From positions 124,001-188,000 of the forward strand of contig SWDT01000152.1 of assembly GCA_009193035.1 (NCBI GenBank): 64,000 nt of DNA, written 5' to 3'. Positions 12,701-25,016 of this stretch are shown here, piece by piece. The position numbers were made by a program, and so were the translations under genes. Origin of the DNA: Halicephalobus mephisto (taxonomy: Eukaryota; Nematoda; Chromadorea; Rhabditida; Panagrolaimidae). The notes beneath the pieces are model-generated. The model did not search any database. It had not been told where the DNA came from and worked only from the letters and a program-made list of their open reading frames with translations. Positions within the stretch are counted from its first letter, which is position 1. Each line of letters opens with the position of its first letter.

Positions 12701-13423
12701 GACATCCGAATAGAATTGGGGAACTGACAGTTCTGTCGCAACAATGAATAACCGGGATGATCTTTGGACATAGGAGCGTTTTCGGCATTGCAGTCCATAT
12801 CCTCCAGGAAAAGTTCATCGTGATATTTATCGATCGGAATAGCTTCCGGAAAGTCATTCGCCAGTAAATTATCCACAGCCATCAGAGCGTCGCAGTCTTC
12901 ATTCAAAGGAAAACTCTCCTGATTCAATTCGTTCAGTTCAGGATGAGCTTCTGCTAGATGGTATTCTTTGTTGTCAGCATTCAACCTCACATCAGTAATT
13001 CTATTCCTCGTGTACAAAGACTCATCCACAATCAGATTCAAACTATTCTTCACCGTCTCAAGACAGAGAACATCGTCAAATATGGCAGAATTTTGGGAAG
13101 TAAATGAAAAGTCCGCCACATCGTCCAAGGTTTGGTCGTTTCTGAAAGGACTATCAGCGAGAGAATCAGGACCCGATGTTTCTGTAAGAGTGAGGACTGC
13201 TGATTGATGTTCATCCAGATTTTGATCCTCCGAGCAAAGCCTACAACAGTCAATTGGAACTAGCTTGATGTAAAGTAACTTACGCATCCTTCAGTTCTTG
13301 TTGAACGCCCAGATCGCCAAGTTTAGCAGGTCGAATGGGCAGATACCCATTACGGTTCAGAGTAAAGGGTCTATGAGTCCATTTGCGGACAAATCGCTTT
13401 TTCCGTCTACCAGCTCTGATCAT
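9795..13423 (-). CDS. Large uncharacterised protein with helical (TPR-like) C-terminal half
   Basis: I do not recognise this protein. It is about 1,100 residues. The N-terminus is basic (MIRAGRRKKRFVRKW), then comes a long acidic, low-order part, a central folded-looking region (about 12500–11240) and an alpha-helical C-terminal region with TPR-like repeats such as DAYEDAYNGDFGKAVTIAER and YEAALDELSLAEKHSGD. Splice sites place a 43-bp intron after the first exon (D-A junction near 13270). There are short in-frame introns near 11885–11930, 10978–11020 and 10084–10128, plus one at 11220–11262. The start at 13423 follows TTTTAG directly, suggesting a trans-splice acceptor. An APC5-like subunit is a weak possibility from the helical repeats. 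I would not assign it without a profile search. Confidence 0.8.
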
Positions 13424-14157
13424 CTAAAACAATCAAAGTCAAATAATCAAGATCATATATCGAAAGTACCATATAACGACACGCGCTTCCGCTCTTAGCT
13501 ATGTTTTCGCGGGAAAAGCTGTCCTTTTTCAATTAGGTTGATGGACTTTTGTATCGAAGAGCATCCTACAGGATGAATTCCAGTGATCGATCAAAGAATA
13601 ATTGCTAAAAAGCCAAACGTCATAAAAACTGTTAAGTGATTTAAGAGTCTATTAGGATATGTAACTGAAAGCATTTGGGAATTGATCTTTACACTAATTC
13701 CCGGTCTTTTTTGTAATATCTTCCTTACAGACTGCTTCGTGAACTATATTCTGGAGTTCTATTTATTTAGTGAAGAACTTTCTAGGAAAAATTAACAAAT
13801 CCCTATAATAAGAAAAGTAGTTTTTCCCACCAAAACGAAATCATGAGCAGAAAGTTGGGTGCACACGTCACGAGTGAAAGCCGAGGTATGTGTTGTTTAT
13901 ACGGAACTTTTCTCACAGTATGTAATGATATATGGAATAAAGAAATCAAAGCAAAAATTAACGCGGGAACCACTGAGGCACCTTGCCCGCAGCAATCGGT
14001 GGAGCAGGACGATCGGGATAACCAGTCCGCGTCGGTCCATTTTCCGTCTGTGCGGTGTTCCTTTCTAATTGATCCGACCCTTAGGCTGAGTATATACGTG
14101 TGCGTATAAATATAGCTTGTGGAACATCAATTCTAATTTAGGGTTATCTGATCGACG
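13424..14157. other. Intergenic, divergent promoter region
   Basis: This 734-bp gap separates the large minus-strand gene from ras-2 on the plus strand, so it should contain both promoters. An acceptor-like ATTCTAATTTAG about 20 bp before the ras-2 ATG suggests trans-splicing. Two overlapping 70–90-codon frames near 13843–14109 look like chance. Confidence 0.5.
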
Positions 14158-14927
14158 ATGTCTGCAACGAAACGTCCACCGAAAGATGCTAAACTTCCAA
14201 AATATAAATTGGTCGTTATTGGCGAGGGAGGTGTTGGGAAATCTAGTCTTACCATACAGTTCTTCCAGGTTTGTCAGCTCGAGCAAATCGGGATTTACAG
14301 AACCCCATTTCAGCGACAGTTTCTGGATTACTACGACCCAACAATTGAAGACCAATACATTCAACACTGCGAAATCGACGGCAACTGGGTGATCATGGAC
14401 GGTTTGTAATCAAACTTGCGAATTTATATGGAACTCATTTACAGTGCTAGATACTGCTGGACAAGAAGAATACTCTGCCATGCGAGAGCAGTACATCAGG
14501 AACGGGCGCGGATTCTTGCTTGTTTACTCGGTCACTGACGAGCAAAGCCTGCAAGAGGCAATCAAGCTCTATAAGCAAGTGCTTCGGGTCAAAGACAGAA
14601 CCGAGTATCCAGTACTACTAGTCGCTAACAAAGTGGATCTCGTCGCTCAGAGAAAAGTCTCGGAAGACGAAGGCCGGAAAGTCGCCGAGGAACTCAAACT
14701 TCCTTATATCGAGACTTCGGCGAAGAATCCCCCGTTGAATGTGGATGCTGCCTTTCACGAGCTTGTTCGGATTGTAAAGTCTTTTCCGTCGGACGAAGAT
14801 GAGCCTGATGTATGTAATTCTTACGGATCCTAATAATCACTCGTTACAGGAGGCATCATCTGGCGTTTCTAACGGAAATGCAATCAAGAAGAACAAGAAA
14901 TCGAAACAGAAATGCTCAATCATGTGA
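14158..14927 (+). CDS. ras-2: M-Ras-type small GTPase
   Basis: This is a membrane-anchored Ras-family GTP switch. Ras motifs are complete: P-loop GEGGVGKS, switch [10 protein letters not shown], switch [21 protein letters not shown], and ETSAK. The [15 protein letters not shown] segment after ETSAK and the ten-residue N-terminal extension are M-Ras traits. Exons are 14158–14268, 14314–14401, 14445–14809 and 14850–14927, with introns of 45, 43 and 40 bp. The first intron is a multiple of three and open, so the frame appears to run on through it. The tail is lysine-rich and ends in the CAAX box CSIM. A terminal Met predicts farnesylation, unlike vertebrate M-Ras, which ends in Leu. The P-loop residue at HRAS position 11 is Glu. 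Confidence 0.93.
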
Positions 14928-15288
14928 AATCACTCTCCGCTTGTGCCTACTATATTGCCAATGATTCGATAAAATGTGAATATACAAGTTCCGGTAGTCT
15001 GCGTTATTCTTGCCTTTGGTTAGCATTTGTAATAATATTCTTAAATCGGAATATATAGATCTGAAAATCGATCTCCTTCGATTTTCGATTATAAAGTAAA
15101 TTCATAAAAATTGTCTCATTTCACAATTGATTGACAGGCGTTACAATAGGAGTTCTATCACAGTTGCTTTAAGATCAGCTCTCGTCACGAAACATTCTTT
15201 CGAGTGTTCGTTCATTCACAAAGACACTGATCGCTCGTTTGTATTTCCTTCTCTCCTTATCTAAGGTCAGCAGTCCGTTTAGTCGAAG

Positions 15289-16636
15289 ATGCAAATCATC
15301 TACAAACTAGTACGATTCCCTAAAACACCCTATTCACTGGTAGGTTCATAACCTATTCTGTTTTACTGACTTTGGAATCCTAGGGTCTGAGGAGTATGAG
15401 CAGCTCTTCCGAAGCTGAGGTTTTGCTTGAAACTCATGGTGCTGCTCGAATCATTACTTTGAACCGACCAAAAGCCTTGAATGCATTGAATCATTCGATG
15501 GTCAAGAGCATCTATCCCGCAATGAAGGTATCATTGACTCTCAACTCTCATATAATCACTCGGTTTAGGAATGGCAGAAGGATCCAGATACTGGTCTAGT
15601 TATCATCAAAGGAAATGGAGGGAAGGCATTCTGTGCTGGTGGCGATGTCCTGTGTAAGTTCAGTGTCCACACATAAGTGGTTATCGTCGATTTTAGCCGT
15701 GACTAAATCTGCCAAAACTGGTGGTACGGTTCACAGGGAGTTCTTCCGAGACGAATATACCCTCAACTACTTGATTGGAACATACAAGCATCCATATATT
15801 GCGCTTATTGACGGGATAACTATGGGTGGAGTAAGTGTTTATTGTTACATCTGATTAATGTAAAGTTTTAAGGGATGTGGACTTTCAATTCATGGAAGTC
15901 ATCGTGTTGCCACTGAGAAGACTTTGCTTGCAATGCCTGAAACCGCTCTAGGATTGTTCCCTGATGTCGGTGGATCCTATTTCCTTCCTAGACTACCTGG
16001 TAAACTAGGAATGTTCCTTGCTCTTACTGGATACCGTCTCAAAGGAGCCGACGTTTTTCATTCTGGATTAGCCACTCACTACGTAAATTCCAATTCTATC
16101 GCCGAACTGGAGGAGGCTTTGAAGACTCTCCCAAAGGACAAATGCAACAAAGAGACAGTTAACGAGATAATTACGAACTTCCAACCCAAGGATATACCGG
16201 AGTTCTCTCTCAAAAATCAGCTGGACACCATCAACAAGACCTTCGATGGGAAATCTGTAGAAGACATCATACAGAAGCTGGAGAGAGACGGATCCGCATT
16301 CTCTACGGAGCAAGCTTCAGCACTTGCAAAGATGGTAGATTTACCTTTATCTTCTCTAATCAAGTTTACGTTTAGAGCCCTACTTCCCTGAAAGTGACTT
16401 TCCAACAGATCACACTTGGAAGCGTGACCAGCTTTGCTGGGATATTCACGATGGAAGCTCGAATGACATATAATTTCCTACAAGGCCACGATTTCTTCGA
16501 AGGATGCCGTGCTATTCTGGTCGATAAGGATCGGAACCCTAAATGGAACCCATCCAAACTGAGCGACGTTTCAGCCGACGCAGTCAATAAGTACTTCGAA
16601 GCCATTCCTGAGTTCCCTGACCTTGTTCTAGGTTAG
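15289..16636 (+). CDS. hach-1: 3-hydroxyisobutyryl-CoA hydrolase, mitochondrial
   Basis: The enzyme hydrolyses 3-hydroxyisobutyryl-CoA in mitochondrial valine breakdown. It is a crotonase-fold protein: [15 protein letters not shown] at the start, KAFCAGGDV, the oxyanion-hole GGGCGLS, and the catalytic segment [21 protein letters not shown] with its Glu and Asp. The C-terminal hydrolase-specific part has [32 protein letters not shown] and a short tail. The N-terminal 20 or so residues ([17 protein letters not shown]…) are basic and hydrophobic and fit a mitochondrial presequence. Splicing: exon 1 ends at SL|GLRS, then K|EW, D|VL, GG|GCG and KM|SPTS junctions, all by short GT–AG introns. It follows ras-2 on the same strand at 362 bp. 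An acceptor-like GTTTAG lies a few bases before the ATG. Confidence 0.93.
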
Positions 16637-17189
16637 AATAGTGTCCCCACAAGAGTCCGAAAGGATTTAGGTGATAAGAAAATAGTTGCTCAAGATAAAT
16701 ATATTTGATTTATTTTTGGCTCTTGATCTTCTTTTAAAATTTTGCTGTACAATTTAAGGGAATTGAAAAGATGTAAATTTGGATTTAATGACATTTTGTC
16801 TAGTTTTGTGAAAGAAGAACCGCGGAGTAGCGGAGGAACCGTTACTTGAGAGAATGAGTTCGATTCAGATAAACCAAATCAACTTGGAAGGCCTAGAATA
16901 ATGGCAACATTGGCCGACTGATTATTATCGTGAGGAATATTGAATAAAAAATATAAAAATCCAGTCGATATTGACATTTTCAATTTGGGCTTAGAAATAA
17001 GTGCTATTTTGATTGGCACGGTAGTAAAAACAGTAAAATATCAAAACCGTAGTTGAAAACTGAACAATCTGCTGTCCTAGAAACTCTCTGTAAATGTAAG
17101 AAGCTAGGGCGAGGATGTCAAATTGTCATTCGGTCATCTCAAGCTCAAAGAAAACGCGAAATCTTGGAATGTGCAGATATTACAATAAT
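16637..17189. other. Convergent intergenic region
   Basis: This 553-bp stretch holds the 3' ends of the hydrolase gene (+) and the PP2C gene (−). It is AT-rich. No coding frame or repeat stands out. Confidence 0.45.
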
Positions 17190-18531
17190 CTAATCCTTCA
17201 TTTCGGTGACCTTGTTGTCACTGGATGCGTCAGGAGCAGGATCTTCTTCTAACTTCTCATCCATGACATTCGCTGTTTGTTGAACTCCCATCATAAAATC
17301 GACCAACGAAAAGACCATCGGTGGCTTGTCATCCTCACCTATTGCTGTCATTAATTAAAGAACGGGCAATCAATACCTACCTTCCTCCATCATCGGCGAC
17401 TGACTTGGGGTCGTGAAGGACTCGTCGGGAGGCACAAGTTCCCCTGTTTCCGTGCACATACGGACTGGATCATCAATGAGGGAATCTGGGACCGGGCGAG
17501 ACACACGAACGACATACTCCTCTTGACTGTCCCCTTGCAAAAAACACACGAGGATGACGGTCATATTATCGCACCCCAGTCCGCTCAATTCGCAATCTGG
17601 TGAAAGACAGTGGTCCAGTAGTTCTTCGCATATCTGAAACGGCAAATTACCGATGGAAGAAGTGAATGCACGTACAGTTTCGGGTTCTATGCCTTTCTGG
17701 AGACGAATCCGGCAGAAATCAACAACCTCGCTGCTTGACATGACATCCCAGATTCCGTCACAAGCAATGACAATAAATTCAACATCTTTGGTGATCTCCA
17801 AACAAGAAATATCCGGATAAGCAGTAACAATCTGATCTTTGGGCAGTTTTGATTGATTTCTTTTAAACGCAAAGTCACCGAGAGCGCGAGACAACGCAAG
17901 ATTTCCATTGACTCGATTGAACTCAACCCAGCCACCGGCATCGACGATGCGCTTCTGCTCCAGTTCATTGCTAGGTTTGTGATCGTAACTCATTTGGAAG
18001 GTCATCCCTTGAACACAGACGACAGCTCTAGAATCACCTACGTTCCCACAATATACTTTGTTGTTTTTGATCAGCACGACGATTGCAGTTGTTCCGGACA
18101 TGTCTTCTTTGATTCTTTCGTCTTTCTGCATATGCTCGTCCAACTCCAAAAATCCATACCTAATTGCTTCCGGAATATTACCTTCTTCTGAAAAACAACA
18201 CTAATTGGACATAATCTTAGATAATTACGAACCATAAAATTGATTTTTTACGACGCGTTTGTGAAGATGTATTCCCGCATATTCAGAAACTTTAGCACCA
18301 CCATGTCCATCATACACTGCAAAAAAAGCAGCTTTGTCATCGTCCGGTAAAGCAAGTAAGTGAGTATGAGCATCTTCCATATCTAAACAAGCGATACATA
18401 CGGAACCCATGGAAAGTCAAAAACATACTAATTCGCCATCCTTGCATGCAAGAACTACCAACTTTATAAAAACTGTTGCCACATGACGCCGTTTCCTTAG
18501 TTTTGATGGGTTCAGTGAGCGTCTGGCCCAT
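17190..18531 (-). CDS. ppm-2: PP2C-family Ser/Thr protein phosphatase
   Basis: This is a Mg/Mn-dependent protein phosphatase. The N-terminus MGQTLTEP..KETAS carries a Gly-2 suitable for myristoylation and matches C. elegans PPM-2 and its relatives. Metal-binding and catalytic motifs are present: GWRINMEDAH, FFAVYDGHGG, SGTTAIVVLI, NVGDSRAV, the SYDHKPSNE then GGWVEFNRVNGNLALSRALGDF stretch, FIVIACDGIWDVM and LGCDNMTVILV. The C-terminal tail after the catalytic domain is acidic and rich in Pro and Ser. A final exon (AIGEDDKPPMVFSLVDFMM…) ends at 17190. Short introns fall at RI|MEDAH, after QFYG, near IEPET and at MMEE|AIGED. An acceptor-like ATTTTTAG one base before the ATG suggests trans-splicing. 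The start lies only 291 bp from the divergent TMEM165-type gene. Confidence 0.92.
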
Positions 18532-18822
18532 CCTAAAAATACAGGTAATGAAGTGTTAAAAATGTGGACAAAAATTACGAGTCACGTGTATTTGGTGGAG
18601 ACTACAATGAAAGAAATGCAGCTTGCAATGTGAAACTTGTCGCGGAACGCCAAGCGAGTGTCGCCCTTTTACGTGGCTTTCCCGTTTTTACTTTCACTCT
18701 GCTTGCAGTGTTGGCTGGCGCGTTGGCTCTTTGTGCATGGATTTGCTCGTGTGCTTTACCTGATATATCACAAGGACTTTACTTTTTCAGGATTCCATCT
18801 AGGGTATGCAGTAGATAGAGCT
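18532..18822. promoter_or_regulatory. Divergent promoter region, ppm-2 / TMEM165
   Basis: About 290 bp separate two divergent start codons, so the two genes probably share regulatory DNA. Plus-strand coding potential continues upstream of 18823, but the signal-peptide start at 18823 and the TTTTTCAG acceptor ending at 18790 favour the later start. Confidence 0.4.
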
Positions 18823-19806
18823 ATGAGAATTACCTTAGTTTGTGGCACTTTGAGTGTCCTTTGGTGTTTCTTTCTAACGGCCTTTGCGGACGAAACAGTT
18901 CCAGTGGTGTCACCACGTGAGATCGAAGTAGATCAAGAAGGCAACCTCGTTTTGAAGACAGAAACTGCTGCAAGTGCGGTAGGACTTTTATTGGCGTTTC
19001 ACCTTGATGGAGACTTATTTCAGCTGGGTGTGGGTTTCTATCACGCATTTATCGCATCGTTATCCGTCATCATTGTCTCTGAACTTGGAGATAAAACATG
19101 GTTCATTGCTGCAATCATGGCAATGCGTCATTCGCGAGTTGCAGTGTTTGCCGGAGCAATGACTGCCTTGGCGTTGATGACTGTTCTCTCTGGTTGGGAA
19201 TCGCTTATTTAGATTTTTATATAATTCGTTTTTCAGCATGTCTTGGATGGGTGACTCAGATCATTCCTCGAAAACTAACTTTCTATATATCTACCGCTTT
19301 ATTTGCTCTATTCGGATTGAAAATGCTTCATGAGGGGTATCATATGTCGTCTGACGAAGGGGCCGAAGAGTACGAAGAAGCAAACGCTGAAGTCCAGAAA
19401 ACCACATTGGAACTGGATACGAACAACTTCAGAGATCTTGAAAGTGGAACCGCCGCCAACTCGAACAACACATGGAATATATTGGCTTTCGTGTCGACTA
19501 TTTTCGTCAAATCCTGCATGTTGACGTTTGTCGCTGAATGGGGTGACCGAAGCCAGTTAACGACAATCATCTTAGCAGCAAGAGAGAACGTTTCTGGAGT
19601 CATTCTTGGAGGCATTGCGGGTCACACCATCTGCACGGGTATTGCAGTTGTTTTCGGTCGACTACTAGCTCAACGTATTTCTGTTCGTACAGGCAAGTTT
19701 TGTTTCGTGTCTGCACGACAACATTAATATTTCAGTAACTCTGATAGGTGGCGTTGTCTTTCTGCTTTTCGCCTTGTCAGCTTTATTTATCGACGCAGAA
19801 TCTTGA
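18823..19806 (+). CDS. TMEM165: TMEM165/GDT1-family Golgi Mn2+/Ca2+–proton transporter
   Basis: Members of this family (UPF0016) sit in Golgi or related membranes and exchange Mn2+/Ca2+ for protons, which supports glycosylation. Both signature motifs are visible: SELGDKTWF in the first repeat and AEWGDRSQL in the second, each within a hydrophobic three-helix unit. They are separated by an acidic loop. The chosen start gives a signal peptide (MRITLVCGTLSVLWCFFLTAFA). An upstream in-frame ATG at 18637 would add a hydrophobic stretch, but an acceptor (TTTTTCAG) falls in between. Introns are 19201-region (LS|ACLGW) and 19693–19735. The second starts with GC (ACAG|GCAAGT) and is needed to join RT to VTLIGGVVF. 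The protein ends FIDAES, typical family length. Confidence 0.9.
19693..19735 (+). other. GC–AG intron in the TMEM165 gene
   Basis: The donor is ACAG|GCAAGT and the acceptor ATATTTCAG, 43 bp. It joins ISVRT to VTLIGG in frame, which places the last transmembrane helix correctly. Confidence 0.75.
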
Positions 19807-20043
19807 TGTTACTGTACTTACTCCGTTTATGAATGTGAAGGATACTCAAGCGAGCTATAATCAGTCATTCGGTAGATGCCTAACAACATATTTACTGGTC
19901 TTTCTAACAGTTTTAAAAAACCCGATAGATCCGGTTTAATGTTAACGTGTTAATAGGCATAATATTATTTGGGGTACAATGGGAATGTTCCTTTTAGACA
20001 TCGCAACGATGGAATTAGCGGGGACAGTTAAATCAGAATTTTA

Positions 20044-21432
20044 TTACATCCATAAAGAAAAAATTCCGGATGTTTTCTTCTCTGTAGTGGGTGATTTGTT
20101 GAGATCAATAACCATGTTTTGTAGTTGAGTGAAATCGAATGAATCTTTGAAAAATGGTTCGGACGTGAAGTCTTTCAGATCTGACAACCTGGTTTCTGGT
20201 TCCAAAGTTAACAACTGTAATTTTCAACTGTTTTGACATATGTTATGTTAGATATACCTTCGAAATCAAAGACGAAAGGTTGGGTGAGGCTACATCAAAT
20301 GCCAAATCCGCTCCAAAGGTGAGACACCTGTGATCTGCTGCATTGCCGTTAGGGAAAGGATATCTTCGTTCGACTAAGACGTAAAGCAGAACCCCGAGAC
20401 ACCACCAATCGATGGGGAAGGAGTAAGATTCTCCTTTAGCCATTTCAACCGCCATGTACTCCAGTGTTCTACAAATAACCTCAGATGTAGTGCATTAACG
20501 AGCATCTGTTGTCATAGTTCCGTCGAAAAAGTACTTACCCACAGATTGTTGTTGCTCTTTGTCCTGGATCAAGGATTCTGGCAAATCCGAAGTCAATTAG
20601 TTTGATGTGTTTTTGTTCATTTAAGGCTATATTTTCCATTTTTAAGTCTGAAAGTTCCAAAATATTAATTCAGAATAAGAGTGAACTTGCCTCGATATAA
20701 CACTTGTTTGGTACGTAAGTAATCCAATGCAGTAGCGATCTCCGCGGCATATATTCTTATTGCAGTTTCCGGTATTCGGCTTGTTTCATTCCAGAGCTGA
20801 TAGAGGTCCATATCTCCATCCACATACTCCATTACCGTAAACAAATGAGTTGCCGTCTGCCAACAGTCATGATATTTGGCGATAAAATCACAATCATTCA
20901 GTAACTTCTGTAATACGATTAATTACGAGACATCAGACGAGATGGCACTTACATGGATCTGAGTCTCCCGTGTAATTTGCTTCTCAGCTCCTTTTACAGC
21001 AATTATCTGCTTGTTTTGGACTTTTAAAGCGACTAGTTCGCCTGATCTGCCGGAAAGACAATTTTTGGCCAGGTAGACCGTGCTGAAGGTGCCTTGTCCG
21101 AGTTTCTTTAAAAAGTTAAAGTCGCTTTTACAAATGTCGCTTCTGAATTGAAATTCCGGCAGGAATATTGATTTGATCTGGGGTCCGAACACTTCTTGAT
21201 TGTACTCCGCTACAAATTACCTTTTATCGGTACTTAAAAATACTACTTACTATATGAATGAGTGGTCGTGACGTCATCCACATCAGTTTGCTTTGTGAAT
21301 TTTTTACTCAGGGAATTAGAAAGACTTCGTAGAGAAATGGATGTTCTAACACCTTTTCTCTGAAAATACACTGGATTACTGGATTAAAAAAGAAATAAGA
21401 ACCTGATTACTGGCAGTGGATGTATTTCCCAT
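20044..21432 (-). CDS. AGC-like Ser/Thr kinase related to RSKR/SGK494
   Basis: This is an S6-kinase-related orphan kinase. The N-terminus starts MGNTS, a good N-myristoylation signal. IKSIFLPEFQFR just before the kinase domain matches the IN.FLPEFPIRP of vertebrate SGK494. Kinase motifs are: glycine loop GQGTFSTV, VALKV, YRDLKMEN as catalytic loop, DFGFAR, and the activation segment TICGTLEYMAVE. The usual APE is AVE here. After it come DWWCLGVLLYVL and a C-terminal LEPETRLSDLKDFTSEPFF and FDFTQL, matching the RSKR tail arrangement. Exons include 21432–21403 and others separated by roughly 45–60-bp introns. The intron 20648–20690 inside the catalytic loop has a GC donor. It lies about 300 bp downstream of zyg-8 on the same strand. 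The function is not known. Confidence 0.85.
20648..20690 (-). other. GC–AG intron in the RSKR-type kinase gene
   Basis: On the minus strand the donor reads CGAG|GCAAGT and the acceptor ACTTTCAG, 43 bp. Splicing completes the catalytic-loop codon for Asp in YRDLK, so the boundary is well fixed. Confidence 0.75.
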
Positions 21433-21656
21433 AGTGCCGTTTTAATTGCGGACACAAGCTAGAAGGTCGCGTTCGAAAATCCCATGAAAAAGAATTGATT
21501 TTGTTCTTCCGGACGTTCTTGACTGCAGATGTGGTCAACAAATAAATCCTCTGCGCGATCTGAGTACAGCAGAGGACCGGCTGTTATGCCGCGAAACAAG
21601 AGGGATCGAATTTAACCCATCAATAAAATCTTTGTCAAATAAATATTTCGAGAATT

Positions 21657-21662
21657 TTATTG
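21657..21662 (-). terminator. AATAAA poly(A) signal of zyg-8
   Basis: TTTATT on the plus strand, about 72 bp past the zyg-8 stop on the minus strand. Confidence 0.45.
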
Positions 21663-21733
21663 AAATCAGACAATGCATAATTTTACACCGGTAAAGGCAA
21701 CTGTAGCCATGTATTGAATGACAGAAGATGGTT

Positions 21734-24076
<2,343 letters not shown>

Positions 24077-25016
24077 TTGGCTAAAAACAAATTTCCAATT
24101 TGATATGTGAAAAAAGCAAATACGAACACGACCGAGTTTAGCGCCAAACTTTTTCTTTTTGAAACCCAACAAACACTCGCTCGAATCAATTTTTTCTACT
24201 TCATTTCACTTTTATATTCATAAATAATACCAAGATTTACAAATTCAAAGAAAAAAGTAAAGAATTACATTATAACGATAGCCCAAGTTACGGCAACAAT
24301 GCTGATGAGTTAATGCTTATTTTGGTTTACGGACAAACGCTCGCATTTGGCGCTCTCTTTTGAAATGGGGACGACCATATCCATTGATCCTTTCGAAAAA
24401 CAAATTAAAGATGCATATATCGAATACGGATATTATTACAAATCGACATTTTGAAATGCCGACTCATCGCACTACAACTCTCCAGTCGTTGTCATTCGTA
24501 ATTCAACTTTCCTTCGTAAACTCAATTTAATCTGCAAAAATCAAGACATTAAAGGCCTCCCACATCAAATTCGAATCTTTTATTTCTTTCAAACATGATT
24601 TAATCTTCAAAAATTTCATTCTAATAAGGCACTTTTTAGTGAACATACGTATAAAATTTATATTTCAAAAAATCAGCTCTGACTGGATTGCTGAAAATAC
24701 GACAAATACCCAGATAAGTGAATTTGGTGCGATCCGTTAATGCAAGATTTAGCTATCACAGTGAAGAACAATAAATCTATAAATCAACAATAAATTTCGA
24801 CAATAACCGGTAGAACATATCGGACGGACAATTTGCAACGAAGATGTTTTTCAAAAGGAAAATCCTGAGAAATCTTAGAGTACATGTTGGTGAAACGGTC
24901 TATGGAAGATTCACAACCCATAAATCTGCACCCAGAAGGCCAAAGCCCTCGGTAGGCAATACACAGAAGCTTATTAAATCAATTATTGCTAAGAGTTGTT
25001 CAAGTGACATTTGTAA
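24077..25016. other. Intergenic between gly-5 and zyg-8
   Basis: This 940-bp AT-rich stretch contains the gly-5 3' UTR and the zyg-8 upstream region, both on the minus strand. I see no further gene. A 77-codon plus-strand frame at 24844 overlaps the last gly-5 exon antisense and is not convincing. Confidence 0.45.
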
